Source of the DNA: Ancylobacter lacus
GTDB lineage: Bacteria > Pseudomonadota > Alphaproteobacteria > Rhizobiales > Xanthobacteraceae
Direction of reading: 5' to 3'
DNA: 46,102 nt
NCBI RefSeq assembly: GCF_018390635.1
Contig: NZ_JAHBGE010000029.1
Coordinates: forward strand, 1-46,102
Part shown: positions 17,787 to 27,180 of the stretch, in pieces
Layout: each line of letters starts with the position of its first letter
Numbering within the stretch: the first letter of the stretch is position 1
Position numbers and translations under genes: made by a program
The notes under the pieces: generated by a model
Databases searched by the model: none
Seen by the model: only the letters and a program-made list of their open reading frames with translations
Told to the model about the DNA's origin: nothing

Positions 17787-18383
17787 ATGAGCCCCCGCAG
17801 CGATACCTTGCAGGCCTTTCTCGACATCGCGCTGGCGGCCTTCGCCGGCCATGCCACCGTGGCGGAGTCCCGGCGCTGTCTTGCCGGCATCGAGGCCGCG
17901 CTCGCGACCCCCGGTTCGCGGGGCGGGGCCGGCGGCGGCCGGCTGCCGGTCTGTGCGCATCTGGAGCCCGCGCTCGCCGTGGCCGAGGCCGATCCGCGCT
18001 TTGCCCCCCTGGTCGCGCGCTTCCGCGCGCTGGAGCCCGCGCTCGACTGGCGCCGCCGCGCCTCCCATGACGGCACCGCCAGCGCCAATTTCGTCGACGG
18101 CCACGCCAATGCGCTGATCGTCGGGCCCGGCGGGCTGGAGGACCGCGCCGATGTCTGGCTCGGCGCCTCGCTGCTGGCGCCGCAGGTGCGCTATCCCGAC
18201 CACGACCACGCCCCGGAAGAGGTCTATCTCGTGCTGTCGGAAGGGGAGTTCAGCCAGGGCGGGGGTGCGTGGTTCACCCCCGGCATCGGCGGTTCGTTCT
18301 ACAATGTCCCCTCCATCCGCCACGCCATGCGGGCGGGGGCAACGCCGCTGCTGGCGTTCTGGGCGCTGAAGGCGGCGAGCTGA
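17787..18383 (+). CDS. DMSP lyase-family (lyase-like) cupin
   Basis: The 198-residue product belongs to the dimethylsulfoniopropionate (DMSP) lyase/lyase-like cupin family of DddL, DddQ and DddW. The metal-binding motif HDHAPEEVY fits HxHxxxExY, and a later GGSFYNVPSIRH supplies the third histidine. Known lyases split DMSP into dimethyl sulfide and acrylate using a bound transition metal. The family also holds lyase-like cupins of unknown function, so substrate is not certain. The length equals that of DddQ. ATG 17787 has AGGAG six bases upstream; the frame extends to 17724 over the end of tetR, but without support. The neighbouring demethylase, ProC paralogue and dicarboxylate-type carrier make an onium-compound substrate plausible. 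Confidence 0.8.
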   Translation: MSPRSDTLQAFLDIALAAFAGHATVAESRRCLAGIEAALATPGSRGGAGGGRLPVCAHLEPALAVAEADPRFAPLVARFRALEPALDWRRRASHDGTASANFVDGHANALIVGPGGLEDRADVWLGASLLAPQVRYPDHDHAPEEVYLVLSEGEFSQGGGAWFTPGIGGSFYNVPSIRHAMRAGATPLLAFWALKAAS

Positions 18384-18414
18384 GGGGCGGCCGGCGGGGG
18401 GCGGACCGCCGGCC

Positions 18415-19698
18415 TCAGAACCGCTCGCCGACCAGATGGGCGGCCTGCGCGCCGGCCTCGTAATAGGCCGCCTTCACCGTGCGCAGGGCCTGCGCCCTCG
18501 GCTCGGTGACCGGCAGCGGCAGGTCCTCGGCGGCGAGGTCGCCGGCGATATGGGCGGCGAGCGTGCGCCCGAAGGCGGTGCCGGGGGCGATGCCGCGGCC
18601 ATTATAGCCGGAGAAGCCCACCACCTTCTCGGCGAAGCGGTGGAAGCGGGGCACCGCGTCGGTGGTCATGCCGATCCGCCCGAACCAGGCGTGCTCGAAG
18701 GCGACCCGGCCGAGCTGGGGGAAGATGCGGCGGAGCGAGCGCCGCGCCCACGCCTCGTGGACGGTGTGGCCGGTGTTGCGCAGGGCGCCGACGCTGCCGA
18801 ACACCAGCCGCCCGGCGCGGTCCAGCCGGAACGAGGACAGGATTTCCCGGGTGTCCCAGCAGCCCTCGCGGCCGGGCAGGATGCCGCGCAGCAGCTCCGC
18901 CGGCAGCGGCGGGGTCGCGAGGTTGAAATAGGGCAGGAACACCTGCTCGTCCCGCACGATCTCCCACGGGCCGGTGGAATAGGCGTCGGTCGCCACCGCG
19001 ATCCAGTCGGCGCTCACCGAGCCGCCGGCGGTCGAGACCTTCCACCCCGTTCCCTCCCGCGCGGTGGCCAGCGCGGGGCTGCGGGTGAACACCGATGCGC
19101 CGGCGCCAATCGCCGCCCGCGCCAGCCCGCGGACATAGGCGAGCGGCTGCAGCGTGCCGGCCCGGGGATCGAACAGCGACCCCGCATAGGCCGTGCTGCC
19201 GACCCGCCGGGCGGTCTCCTCATCCGTCAGCAGCTCCACCGGGGCGCCGCGCGCGCGCCACTGCCGGTGCCGCTCCCGCAGTTCGGCGAGCCCCTCCTCG
19301 CCCACGGCCAGATGCAGCGTGCCGTTGCGTTCAAGCTCGCAGGGGATGCCGTGGCGGTCGATGAGCGCGCGCACCAGCGTCGGCGCATCACCCAGAAGCT
19401 GGAGCGCCCGCTCGCCATGAACCGCGCCGAGCACGCCGGGAATGTCGTCCGGCATCACCCACATGCCGCCATTGATGAGGCCGACATTGCGGCCGGCGCC
19501 GCCGAAGCCGATCTCCTCCGCCTCCAGCAGCGCCACCCGGATGCCGCGTTCGGCGAGGTGGAGCGCGGTGGAGAAGCCGGTGAAGCCGCCGCCCACCACC
19601 ACGACATCGGCATGAATCGGGCGGTCGAGGGTGGAGGTCGCCGGGGCTTCCGGCGCCGAGGCCTCCCAGAGTCCGTGGCTGCGGGGATCGTTGCGCAT
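18415..19698 (-). CDS. FAD-dependent amine/amino acid oxidoreductase
   Basis: The 427-residue product is a DAO-family flavoprotein. It has an N-terminal FAD-binding dinucleotide fold (VVVVGGGFTGFSTALHLAERG, about residues 32-52, then the GGAGRNVGLINGG loop) and the C-terminal GFSGYNGRGIAPGTAFGRTLA motif that closes over the flavin. It resembles PuuB-type gamma-glutamylputrescine/sarcosine-like oxidases, which oxidise secondary amines to an imine with release of hydrogen peroxide or electron transfer. It converges on the DMSP-lyase-like gene with only a 31-base gap. A role in oxidising a demethylated amine from the same cluster is an inference. Confidence 0.82.
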   Translation of the reverse strand: MRNDPRSHGLWEASAPEAPATSTLDRPIHADVVVVGGGFTGFSTALHLAERGIRVALLEAEEIGFGGAGRNVGLINGGMWVMPDDIPGVLGAVHGERALQLLGDAPTLVRALIDRHGIPCELERNGTLHLAVGEEGLAELRERHRQWRARGAPVELLTDEETARRVGSTAYAGSLFDPRAGTLQPLAYVRGLARAAIGAGASVFTRSPALATAREGTGWKVSTAGGSVSADWIAVATDAYSTGPWEIVRDEQVFLPYFNLATPPLPAELLRGILPGREGCWDTREILSSFRLDRAGRLVFGSVGALRNTGHTVHEAWARRSLRRIFPQLGRVAFEHAWFGRIGMTTDAVPRFHRFAEKVVGFSGYNGRGIAPGTAFGRTLAAHIAGDLAAEDLPLPVTEPRAQALRTVKAAYYEAGAQAAHLVGERF

Positions 19699-19922
19699 GA
19701 GGGGTCGTCCGGTCTGACAAGGGCGGTCGCCACCAGCAATAGCCCCCTCGCTCGGTCTCGAACATGGGCAATTCGGCCAGCCCCGCCGCCGACCTTCCCG
19801 CGACCTCCGCCGGCGACTGGCGGCACGTGGATGCGGCGCCCTGTTCCGGCCCGGAACGGATGGCGCGCGTCACCTCCGGGCGGTATCAAGGTCGGGCGGG
19901 GTAAGGGCGGGGGCGGAACACC

Positions 19923-21206
19923 ATGCGACAGCCGATCTACAGGGTGCTGTACGTGCAGGTGCTGGTGGCGGTGGTGGCGGGGCTCGCGCTGGGCGCGCTG
20001 TTCCCCCATGCCGGCGAAGCGATGAAGCCGCTCGGCGACGGCTTCGTCAAGCTGGTGAAGATGATCATCGCGCCGGTGGTGTTCTGCACCGTCGTGATCG
20101 GGGTCGCGGCGATGGGCGACCTCAAGCGGGTCGGCCGGGTCGGCGGCAAGGCGCTGCTCTATTTCGAGGCGGTCTCCACCCTGGCGCTGGCGCTGGGTCT
20201 GCTGGTGGGGCGCACGCTGCGGCCGGGCGAGGGCTTCAACATCGACCCTGCCACGCTGGACGCGAAGGCGGTGAGCGGCTTCGCCAGCCAGACATCGCAT
20301 ACCTCGCTCGTCGACATCGCGCTGCACGCCATTCCCGAGACGCTGGTCAGCGCCCTGACCAGCGGCGAGGTGCTGCAGGTGTTGCTGGTGGCGGTGCTGG
20401 CGGGCTTCGCCCTCAGCCATCTCGGCGAGGAGGGGGAGCCGATCCTGCGGGCGCTGCGGCAGGCCGAGCGGCTGGTGTTCGGCATCGTCGCCATCGTGAT
20501 GCGGGCGGCGCCGGTGGGCGCGTTCGGCGCGATGGCCTTCACCATCGGCGCCTACGGGCTGAAGTCGATCGGCAATCTGGCGGAGCTGATCGCCGCCTTC
20601 TACCTCACCGCCGTGCTTTTCGTGTGCCTGGTGCTCGGCGTCATCGCCCGGCTGGTGGGCTTCAACATCTTCAAGCTGCTGCGCTATCTGCGCGAGGAGC
20701 TGGTGATCGTGCTCGGCACCGCCAGCTCGGAGAGCGCGCTGCCGGCGCTGATGCGCAAGCTGGAGGCGGCGGGGGCGCCGCGCACGGTGGTGGGGCTGGT
20801 GGTGCCGACCGGCTATTCGTTCAATCTCGACGGCACCAACATCTACATGACGCTGGCGACCCTCTTCATCGCCCAGGCCACCAACACCCCGCTGACGCTC
20901 GGCCATGAGCTGATGATCCTCGGCGTGGCGATGCTCACCTCGAAGGGGGCCGGCGCGGTGGCGGGCGGCGGCTTCATCACGCTGGCGGCCACGCTCCAGA
21001 TCGTGCCGGAGATTCCGCTCGCCGGCATCGCGCTGCTGCTGGGCATCGACCGCTTCATGGCCGAGTGCCGCTCCCTCACCAATTTCGTCGGCAACGCGGT
21101 GGCGACGCTGGTGATCGCGCGGTGGGAAGGCCAGCTCGATCTGGAGCGGCTGCGCCATGTGCTCGACCATCCCGATGCCGTGCCGGCGCCGGCGGGGCAC
21201 GGCTGA
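19923..21206 (+). CDS. dctA: Dicarboxylate/amino acid:cation symporter (DctA-like)
   Basis: The 427-residue product belongs to the DAACS/glutamate-aspartate symporter family. It has eight hydrophobic segments and the signature motifs: the serine-rich [16 protein letters not shown] hairpin at about 260-275, the [23 protein letters not shown] motif at about 290-310, and [22 protein letters not shown] near the C-terminus. These closely match C4-dicarboxylate carrier DctA, which imports succinate, fumarate, malate and also orotate or aspartate with protons or Na+. No dctBD two-component genes are adjacent. It may serve uptake of an organic acid substrate or just be a standard DctA. Confidence 0.88.
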   Translation: MRQPIYRVLYVQVLVAVVAGLALGALFPHAGEAMKPLGDGFVKLVKMIIAPVVFCTVVIGVAAMGDLKRVGRVGGKALLYFEAVSTLALALGLLVGRTLRPGEGFNIDPATLDAKAVSGFASQTSHTSLVDIALHAIPETLVSALTSGEVLQVLLVAVLAGFALSHLGEEGEPILRALRQAERLVFGIVAIVMRAAPVGAFGAMAFTIGAYGLKSIGNLAELIAAFYLTAVLFVCLVLGVIARLVGFNIFKLLRYLREELVIVLGTASSESALPALMRKLEAAGAPRTVVGLVVPTGYSFNLDGTNIYMTLATLFIAQATNTPLTLGHELMILGVAMLTSKGAGAVAGGGFITLAATLQIVPEIPLAGIALLLGIDRFMAECRSLTNFVGNAVATLVIARWEGQLDLERLRHVLDHPDAVPAPAGHG

Positions 21207-21273
21207 CGGCTCCCCGCCCCCTCCCGCGACGATCACGCGCCGCCCGGACGCTGGCGTACGGTAGGGATATGCT

Positions 21274-21294
21274 CTACCAGTGGCACCATGGTAG
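21274..21294. promoter_or_regulatory. Inverted repeat upstream of the efflux operon
   Basis: CTACCA at 21274-21279 and TGGTAG at 21289-21294 form a perfect six-base inverted repeat with nine bases between, 45 bases before the predicted adaptor start. Size and position fit a repressor operator. No regulator gene lies next to the pump genes. Confidence 0.4.
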
Positions 21295-21338
21295 CAGCTC
21301 GCGTTGCGGGACCGCGCTGCTGGCCGTGGGGGAAGTCG

Positions 21339-22580
21339 ATGATGTGCTTGGGGTGCCGGACTCTGCGGCGGGATGACCTTGTGCGGCTGTTCATGGGCGG
21401 GGTGGTGGCCTTCGCCCTCGCCGGGTGCAACGACAAGAACAGCTATGCCGAGCCCCCGCCGGCCAAGATCACGGTGGCTCCGCCCACCGTCGCGGCGGTC
21501 ACGCTCTATGCCGAATTCACCGGCAATACCGCGCCCTTCTCGGTGGTCGACCTCGAAGCCCGGGTGCAGGGCTATCTCACCGCCATCGGCTATCGCGACG
21601 GCGCGGTGGTGAAGAAGGACAGCGTCCTCTTCGAGATCGAGAAGGCGCAGTATGAGGGGCAGGTGGAGCAGAAGAAGGCCCAGCTCCAGATCGCCCGCGC
21701 CACACAGGCCAATGCCAAGCGCGAATATGACCGGCAGGCCGAGCTCGGCACCCGGCAGGTCGCCAGCCAGCGCACCGTCGACGACGCCCAGACCGCGCTC
21801 GACACCGCCAATGGCGAGGTCGCCTCGGCCGAGGCCGGCCTGATGCTGGCGCAGACCTCCTATGGCTACACCACCGTCAAGGCGCCCTTCGCTGGCGTGG
21901 TGACCCGCCATCTCGTCGATGTCGGCGCGCTGGTCGGCTCCTCCGGCCCGACCAAGCTCGCCACCATTCTCCAGGTCGACCCGATCCTGGTCTATTTCAA
22001 CATGTCGGAGCAGCAGCAGATCGACATGCGCGACGCGCTGGCGGCCGCCGGCAAGACGCTGCGCGACATGCGCGAGAACCCGGCGGACATCCCGGTCGAG
22101 GCCGCGCTCGCCCAGGACAAGACGTTCACCTATTCCGGCCGCATCGACTACATCGCCCCCCAGCTCGACGCCGCCACCGGCACGCTGCAGATGCGGGCGG
22201 AACTGCCGAACACCGATGTGCGGCTGGTGCCCGGCCAGTTCGTCCGGGTCCGGGTGGCGATCGGCAAGATCGACGGGGCGCTTCTGGTGAACGACACCGC
22301 GATTCTGTCCAACCAGACCGGCAGCTATGCGATGGTGGTCGGCGCCGACAATGTGGTCGAGCAGCGGCAGGTCACGACCGGCGCGGTGGTGGGGCCGCTG
22401 CGGGTCATCAGCAGCGGCCTGAAGGCGACCGACAAGGTGGCGATCGGCTCGATCCAGCGCGCGGTGGCCGGCAGCACGGTGGCGCCGGTCGACGGGGCGA
22501 TGGAGGCGATGCCGACCACGCCCAAGCCGGCCCCCGCCGCCGCCGCTCCGGCGAGCGGCAGCACGACGAGCGCTCCCTGA
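21339..22580 (+). CDS. RND efflux periplasmic adaptor (membrane fusion) lipoprotein
   Basis: The product (413 aa from ATG 21339) is a membrane-fusion protein of an RND multidrug efflux pump. It has a lipobox (FALAGC), the biotinyl/lipoyl-like half-motifs flanking a coiled-coil hairpin (KKAQLQIARATQANAKREYDR... to ...SAEAGLMLAQTSYGYTTV), the AcrA-type TVKAPFAGVVTRHLVDVGALV strand, and a C-terminal membrane-proximal domain. The tail is alanine/proline-rich. ATG 21339 is chosen because GGGGGAAG stands just upstream; GTG 21381 would give a shorter signal peptide. The RND pump gene follows after 25 bases, so the two form an operon. The outer-membrane factor is missing nearby and must be supplied elsewhere. 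Confidence 0.88.
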   Translation: MMCLGCRTLRRDDLVRLFMGGVVAFALAGCNDKNSYAEPPPAKITVAPPTVAAVTLYAEFTGNTAPFSVVDLEARVQGYLTAIGYRDGAVVKKDSVLFEIEKAQYEGQVEQKKAQLQIARATQANAKREYDRQAELGTRQVASQRTVDDAQTALDTANGEVASAEAGLMLAQTSYGYTTVKAPFAGVVTRHLVDVGALVGSSGPTKLATILQVDPILVYFNMSEQQQIDMRDALAAAGKTLRDMRENPADIPVEAALAQDKTFTYSGRIDYIAPQLDAATGTLQMRAELPNTDVRLVPGQFVRVRVAIGKIDGALLVNDTAILSNQTGSYAMVVGADNVVEQRQVTTGAVVGPLRVISSGLKATDKVAIGSIQRAVAGSTVAPVDGAMEAMPTTPKPAPAAAAPASGSTTSAP

Positions 22581-22605
22581 CCCTCCGGCAAAGCGAAGGC
22601 GTGCC

Positions 22606-25600
22606 ATGTTCTCGCGCTTCTTCATCGAACGGCCGGTGCTGTCCAACACGCTGGCCTTCCTCATCGTCCTCATCGGCGCGCTCTCGCTGACGAGCCTTCC
22701 GATCGCGCAATATCCCGATGTGGTGCCGCCCACCGTCTCGGTGACGGCGACCTACCCCGGCGCCAGCGCCCGCACCGTGATGGACACCGTCGCGCTGCCG
22801 ATCGAGCAGGAGGTGAACGGCGTCGAGGGCATGATCTACATGCAGTCGACCAGCGCCAGCGACGGCACCTACAGCCTCGTCGTCACCTTCCAGATCGGCA
22901 CCGATCCCGACATGGCGCAGGTTCTGGTGCAGAACCGGGTGTCGCTGGCGGAGGCGCAGCTTCCCGCCGCGGTCTCGACCCAGGGACTGACGGTCAAGAA
23001 GAAATCGACCTCGATCCTGCAGTTCGTGAACCTGTATTCCTCGGACGGCCGCTACGACAACCTGTTCCTCGCCAATTACGCCAAGATCAACATCGAGAAC
23101 GAACTGGCCCGGCTCGACGGCGTCGGCGACGTCACCGTGCTCGGCGCCGGTTCCTATGCCATGCGGATCTGGCTGGATCCCGACCGGCTGCAGAGCTACG
23201 GCCTCACCCCGAGCGACGTCAGCACCGCCATCCAGCAGCAGAGCACCGAGGTCACCGCCGGCCTCGTCGGCGCGCCGCCGACGCCGGACTGGGTGAACTT
23301 CCAGTATGTGCTGAACGTCACCGGCCGCTTCTCCAAGACCGCCGAATTCGAGAACATCGTGGTGAAGTCGGCCCAGGGCGGCGGCGGCAAGCTGGTGCGC
23401 ATCGCCGATATCGGCCGGGTGGAGCTGGGCGCCGCCACCTATGGCCACACCGCGACGCTGGACGGCAAGCCGTCCGCCGCCATCGCCATCTCGCTGCTGA
23501 CGGGAGCCAACGCCCTCTCCGTGGCCGAGTCGGTCAACGCCAAGATGGCGCAACTCGCCAGGACCTTCCCGAAGGGGCTGGACTACAAGGTCTCGTTCGA
23601 CAGCACCAAGTTCATCACCGCCTCGATCGACGAGGTGTACGAGACGCTCGCCATCGCCGCGGGGCTGGTGCTGGTGGTCATCCTGCTGTTCCTGCAGGAC
23701 TGGCGGGCCATGCTGGTGCCCGCAACCACCGTGCCGGTCACCATCATCGGCGCCTTCGCCGCGATGGCGCTGCTCGGCTACAGCGTGAACACGACCAGCC
23801 TGTTCGCCCTGGTTCTGGCGATCGGCATCGTGGTCGACGACGCCATCGTCATCGTCGAGGGCGTCTCCCGCCACATGGAGGCGGGCATGTCGAGCCGCGA
23901 GGCGGCGGTGAAGGCGATGTCGGAGCTGTTCGGCCCGGTCATCGGCATCACGCTGGTGCTGATGGCGGTGTTCCTGCCGGCGGCCACGCTGGCCGGGCTC
24001 ACCGGCAAGATGTATCAGCAGTTCGCCCTCGTCATCGCCGCCACGGCGATCCTTTCGGCCATCAACGCGGTGACGCTGAAGCCGACCCAATGCGCGCTCT
24101 GGCTGCGCCCGCAGACCCCGCCGGAAAAGCGCAACCTCGTCTATCGCGGCTTCAACGCGGTGTATGGCGTCTGCGAGGCGGGCTATGCCGCGCTGGTGCG
24201 CCGGCTGGTGGCACATGCGGTGCTGACCTCGCTGGTCGGGCTCGCCTTGATCGGCGTCGCCTTCTACGGCCTGTCGCGGGTGCCGAGCGGCTTCCTGCCG
24301 GACGAGGATCAGGGCTACTTCGTGGTCAGCCTGAAGCTGCCCGACGGCGCCTCCGCCCAGCGCTCCACCGCCGCCGTCGCGCGGGCGGTGGAACTGGTCG
24401 AGAAGGTCGACGGTGTCGAGAGCGTCATCGGCGTGTCCGGCATTTCGCCGCTCGACAACAACGCCACGCTCTACAATGCCGGCATGCTCTATGTCGTGCT
24501 GAAGGACTGGGACGCCCGCAAGACGGCGGCGCTGTCGATCGGCAGCATCACCGCCGAGGTCCGGGCGCAGCTCGAGACCCTCGACACCGCGGTGGCGCAG
24601 ATCCTGCTGCCGCCGGCGATCCAGGGCGTGGGCACCAGCAGCGGCTTCACCATGATGGTGGAGATGCAGGACGGCAGCTCGGACTTCTCCGCCCTGCAGG
24701 GCGCCACCGACCAGCTCGCGCTCAATGCCGCCCGCCAGACCAGCCTTTCCCATGTCGCCTCCACCTTCGACGGCAACGCTAAGCAGCTCAGGCTGGTGGT
24801 GGACCGGGTGAAGGCGGAGAGCCTCGGCGTCACCGTCGGCCAGGTGTTCACCGCGCTGGAGGCCTATGTCGGCTCCAGCTACGTGAACCAGTTCACCCGC
24901 TTCAACAACGTGTTCCAGGTCTATGTGCAGGCCGATGCCGGCTTCCGGCTGCAGCCGGCCGACGTGCTCCAGCTCAAGGTGAAGGGCACCGATGGCCAGA
25001 TGGTGCCGCTCGGCTCGGTGGCGCGCATCACCGACGAGGTAGGCCCGCCGCTCATCACGCTCTACAACCTCTATCCCGCGGCCTCGGTGGTCGGCAGCCC
25101 CGCCACCGGCTTCAGCTCCGGCGATGCGATGACGCTGATGCAGGAGGTCGCCGCCAAATCGCTGCCGGCGACGATGGGCACGGCCTGGACCGGCATGTCC
25201 TACCAGCAGCAGGTGGTGGGCAACCAGATCTACTACGTCTTCGCCATCGCGCTGGTGCTGGTCTATTTCGTACTGTCCGGCCAGTATGAGAGCTGGGTGC
25301 AGCCGCTCGCGGTCATTCTCGCGGTGCCGCTGACGCTGCTCGGCACGGTCGCGGCGCTGGAGTTCTCCGGCCTCTCCAACGACCTCTACACCCAGATCGG
25401 CATCGTGCTGCTGATCGCGCTGGCGGCCAAGAACGCCATCCTCATCGTGGAATATGCCCGGGAGAAGCGGGCGGAGGGCATGAGCCCGGCGGAAGCCGCG
25501 GTGGAGGCGGCGCGGCTGCGCTTCCGCCCGATCCTGATGACGTCCTTCGCCTTCATCTTCGGCATGCTGCCGCTGGTGTTCGCGAGCGGCGCCGGGGCCG

Positions 25601-25752
25601 GCGCGCGGGTGTCGCTCGGCGTCGCGGTGGTCAGCGGCATGCTGGCCTCCACCGGGCTGGCGGTGCTGTTCGTGCCGGCCTTCTTCACCGTCCTGGAACG
25701 GCTGCGCCCGCAGCCCCGCGCCCACCACGCGCCGGCGGCCGACGCGCGCTGA
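22606..25752 (+). CDS. RND multidrug efflux permease (AcrB/MexB type, HAE1)
   Basis: The 1048-residue product is a full-length hydrophobe/amphiphile efflux-1 RND pump. It starts MFSRFFIERPVLSNTLAFLI, has two large periplasmic loops (after TM1 and TM7), the proton-relay aspartates in TM4 (GIVVDDAIVIVEG) and the matching lysine in TM10 (ALAAKNAILIVEYAREKR), and the GFLPDEDQGYF motif opening the second half. It works as a trimer with the adjacent adaptor and an outer-membrane channel to expel hydrophobic compounds using the proton gradient. SD-like AAAGCGAAGG precedes ATG 22606. Substrate range cannot be read from sequence. Confidence 0.95.
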   Translation: MFSRFFIERPVLSNTLAFLIVLIGALSLTSLPIAQYPDVVPPTVSVTATYPGASARTVMDTVALPIEQEVNGVEGMIYMQSTSASDGTYSLVVTFQIGTDPDMAQVLVQNRVSLAEAQLPAAVSTQGLTVKKKSTSILQFVNLYSSDGRYDNLFLANYAKINIENELARLDGVGDVTVLGAGSYAMRIWLDPDRLQSYGLTPSDVSTAIQQQSTEVTAGLVGAPPTPDWVNFQYVLNVTGRFSKTAEFENIVVKSAQGGGGKLVRIADIGRVELGAATYGHTATLDGKPSAAIAISLLTGANALSVAESVNAKMAQLARTFPKGLDYKVSFDSTKFITASIDEVYETLAIAAGLVLVVILLFLQDWRAMLVPATTVPVTIIGAFAAMALLGYSVNTTSLFALVLAIGIVVDDAIVIVEGVSRHMEAGMSSREAAVKAMSELFGPVIGITLVLMAVFLPAATLAGLTGKMYQQFALVIAATAILSAINAVTLKPTQCALWLRPQTPPEKRNLVYRGFNAVYGVCEAGYAALVRRLVAHAVLTSLVGLALIGVAFYGLSRVPSGFLPDEDQGYFVVSLKLPDGASAQRSTAAVARAVELVEKVDGVESVIGVSGISPLDNNATLYNAGMLYVVLKDWDARKTAALSIGSITAEVRAQLETLDTAVAQILLPPAIQGVGTSSGFTMMVEMQDGSSDFSALQGATDQLALNAARQTSLSHVASTFDGNAKQLRLVVDRVKAESLGVTVGQVFTALEAYVGSSYVNQFTRFNNVFQVYVQADAGFRLQPADVLQLKVKGTDGQMVPLGSVARITDEVGPPLITLYNLYPAASVVGSPATGFSSGDAMTLMQEVAAKSLPATMGTAWTGMSYQQQVVGNQIYYVFAIALVLVYFVLSGQYESWVQPLAVILAVPLTLLGTVAALEFSGLSNDLYTQIGIVLLIALAAKNAILIVEYAREKRAEGMSPAEAAVEAARLRFRPILMTSFAFIFGMLPLVFASGAGAGARVSLGVAVVSGMLASTGLAVLFVPAFFTVLERLRPQPRAHHAPAADAR

Positions 25753-25794
25753 CGGCCGGTTCGGGGCGAAGCCCGCGCCCCCGCCGGGCGGTGG

Positions 25795-26151
25795 TCAGCG
25801 GCGGGTGCGGATGCGGGCGAGGGCGAGACGCCCCACTCCCCGCCGAAGCCCGCCGCCGGAGGTCGCTTCCTCCTGGCCGAGCAGCATCACCGCGAAACCC
25901 ATCTGCGCGCTGGCGAAGGTGAGGCCGAGCGCGAAGGTGAGCGCTCCCCCGCCGACATAGCCGAGCGAGGTCTCGCGGACCAGCGTGCCGAGCCGCGCCA
26001 CATCCAGCACGAGAAGCGCCGCGACGAAGCCGATGCCCAGGGCGAAGCCGATCGCAGCATGGCCGAGCAGGAAGGTCGCGAGCCGGGGCAGGGACCGGCT
26101 ACGAGCGGGGAGCCTGTGCGTCACGGGTCTGGACGTCATGAAACGGCGCAT
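25795..26151 (-). CDS. Small membrane protein, unknown function
   Basis: The 118-residue product has an arginine-rich N-terminus, two to three hydrophobic segments (TFLLGHAAIGFALGIGFVAA, and GGALTFALGLTFASAQMGFAV) and a basic C-terminus. It resembles short uncharacterised alphaproteobacterial inner-membrane proteins. ATG 26151 has GGAGG five bases upstream, a good ribosome-binding site. It faces the RND gene tail to tail and seems to be a single-gene unit. Function is not recognised. Confidence 0.65.
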   Translation of the reverse strand: MRRFMTSRPVTHRLPARSRSLPRLATFLLGHAAIGFALGIGFVAALLVLDVARLGTLVRETSLGYVGGGALTFALGLTFASAQMGFAVMLLGQEEATSGGGLRRGVGRLALARIRTRR

Positions 26152-26298
26152 CGTCGCCTCCGGTGGTCCGGGGAAGCCGGCCGGAAGTTGCCGGCCACCC
26201 CTAGGGCAACCCTAGCTCTCTTTCCCGACCGGCGGAACCTCGGCTTGAACCCGTGGCGGGGCAGCCTGTTCCATTATGGAGGCAATGTGGTCTGCGGC

Positions 26299-27180
26299 TC
26301 AGGCGGCGGCGGGCTCACCGCCGAGTTCGGCCTCCTCCGCCTGGGAGGCGGCGCGCTGCCGGGCGCGCTGGCGGGCGTCGTCGCGCCGCTTCAGCACCTC
26401 GTAGACGATCGCACCCAGCACCGTGACCGCCACGATGATCACCGCCAGCGCGCTGATCGCCGGGGTGGTGCCCTGCCGCACCCGCCCGGCGAGGACGGTG
26501 GTCAATGTCTTGTCGGCCAGGATGGAGAAGGTGGTGGTGTTGTAGTTCTCGAAGGAGGAGAGGAAGGCCAGCACCCCCGCCGAGAACAGCGCCGGCTTCA
26601 GGAAGGGCAGCAGGATGTGGCGGAACACCTGGGGATAGGAGGCGCCGAGATCCAGCGCGGCCTCCTGCTGCGCCCGGTCGAAGCGCTGCAGCCGGGCGAG
26701 GATGATGAGCATGCAATAGGCGGAGATGAAGCTGGACTGGCCCAGCACCGTCATCACCACGCCGTCATACATGAAGCGCAGCCCGCTCATGGTGGTGAAT
26801 TCGCGCCAGAACACCACGGTCGAGATGCCGATGATGACGCCGGGCGTCAGCACCGGGGAGACCACGACGAGATAATAGGTCGCCCGCGCCCGCGCCGGAA
26901 TCTGCGTCATCACGATGGCGCCGGCCAGCCCGATCGGCACCGAGATCAGCACCACCAGCACGCCGATCCACAGGCTCATCTGCAGGCCGTACATCATGTC
27001 CTGGTCGGCCAGCAGCTTGCCGAACCATTCCAGCGTGAAGCCCTCGAACGGCCAGACCTGCGGGTATGACGGCGTGTTGAAGGCGGAGACGCCCATCACC
27101 GCCAGCGGGCCCAGCAGATAGACGAAGAACAGCGCGAGATAGACCGCGAGGGCCAGCCGCTGCACCCACCCCGCCTTCAT
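26299..27180 (-). CDS. Spermidine/putrescine-type ABC permease (PotC-like)
   Basis: The 293-residue product is a binding-protein-dependent inner-membrane permease with six membrane segments and the EAA loop (QEAALDLGASYPQVFRHILLP, about residues 175-195) that docks on the ATPase. The best family match by layout is PotC/PotI of polyamine importers. The C-terminus is an unusual alanine/glutamate/arginine-rich tail (about 265-293). The start overlaps the preceding permease stop by four bases. It is the last gene of the four-gene importer operon (binding protein, ATPase, two permeases). Confidence 0.9.
   Translation of the reverse strand: MKAGWVQRLALAVYLALFFVYLLGPLAVMGVSAFNTPSYPQVWPFEGFTLEWFGKLLADQDMMYGLQMSLWIGVLVVLISVPIGLAGAIVMTQIPARARATYYLVVVSPVLTPGVIIGISTVVFWREFTTMSGLRFMYDGVVMTVLGQSSFISAYCMLIILARLQRFDRAQQEAALDLGASYPQVFRHILLPFLKPALFSAGVLAFLSSFENYNTTTFSILADKTLTTVLAGRVRQGTTPAISALAVIIVAVTVLGAIVYEVLKRRDDARQRARQRAASQAEEAELGGEPAAA

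Noticed and set aside
19455..22733. 1092-residue frame on the minus strand
   Set aside because: Antisense to dctA and the adaptor gene; composition (His/Arg/Gln/Gly-rich) shows it is a shadow of real genes.
22408..25728. 1106-residue frame on the minus strand
   Set aside because: Antisense to the RND pump gene; same high-GC shadow pattern with no domains.
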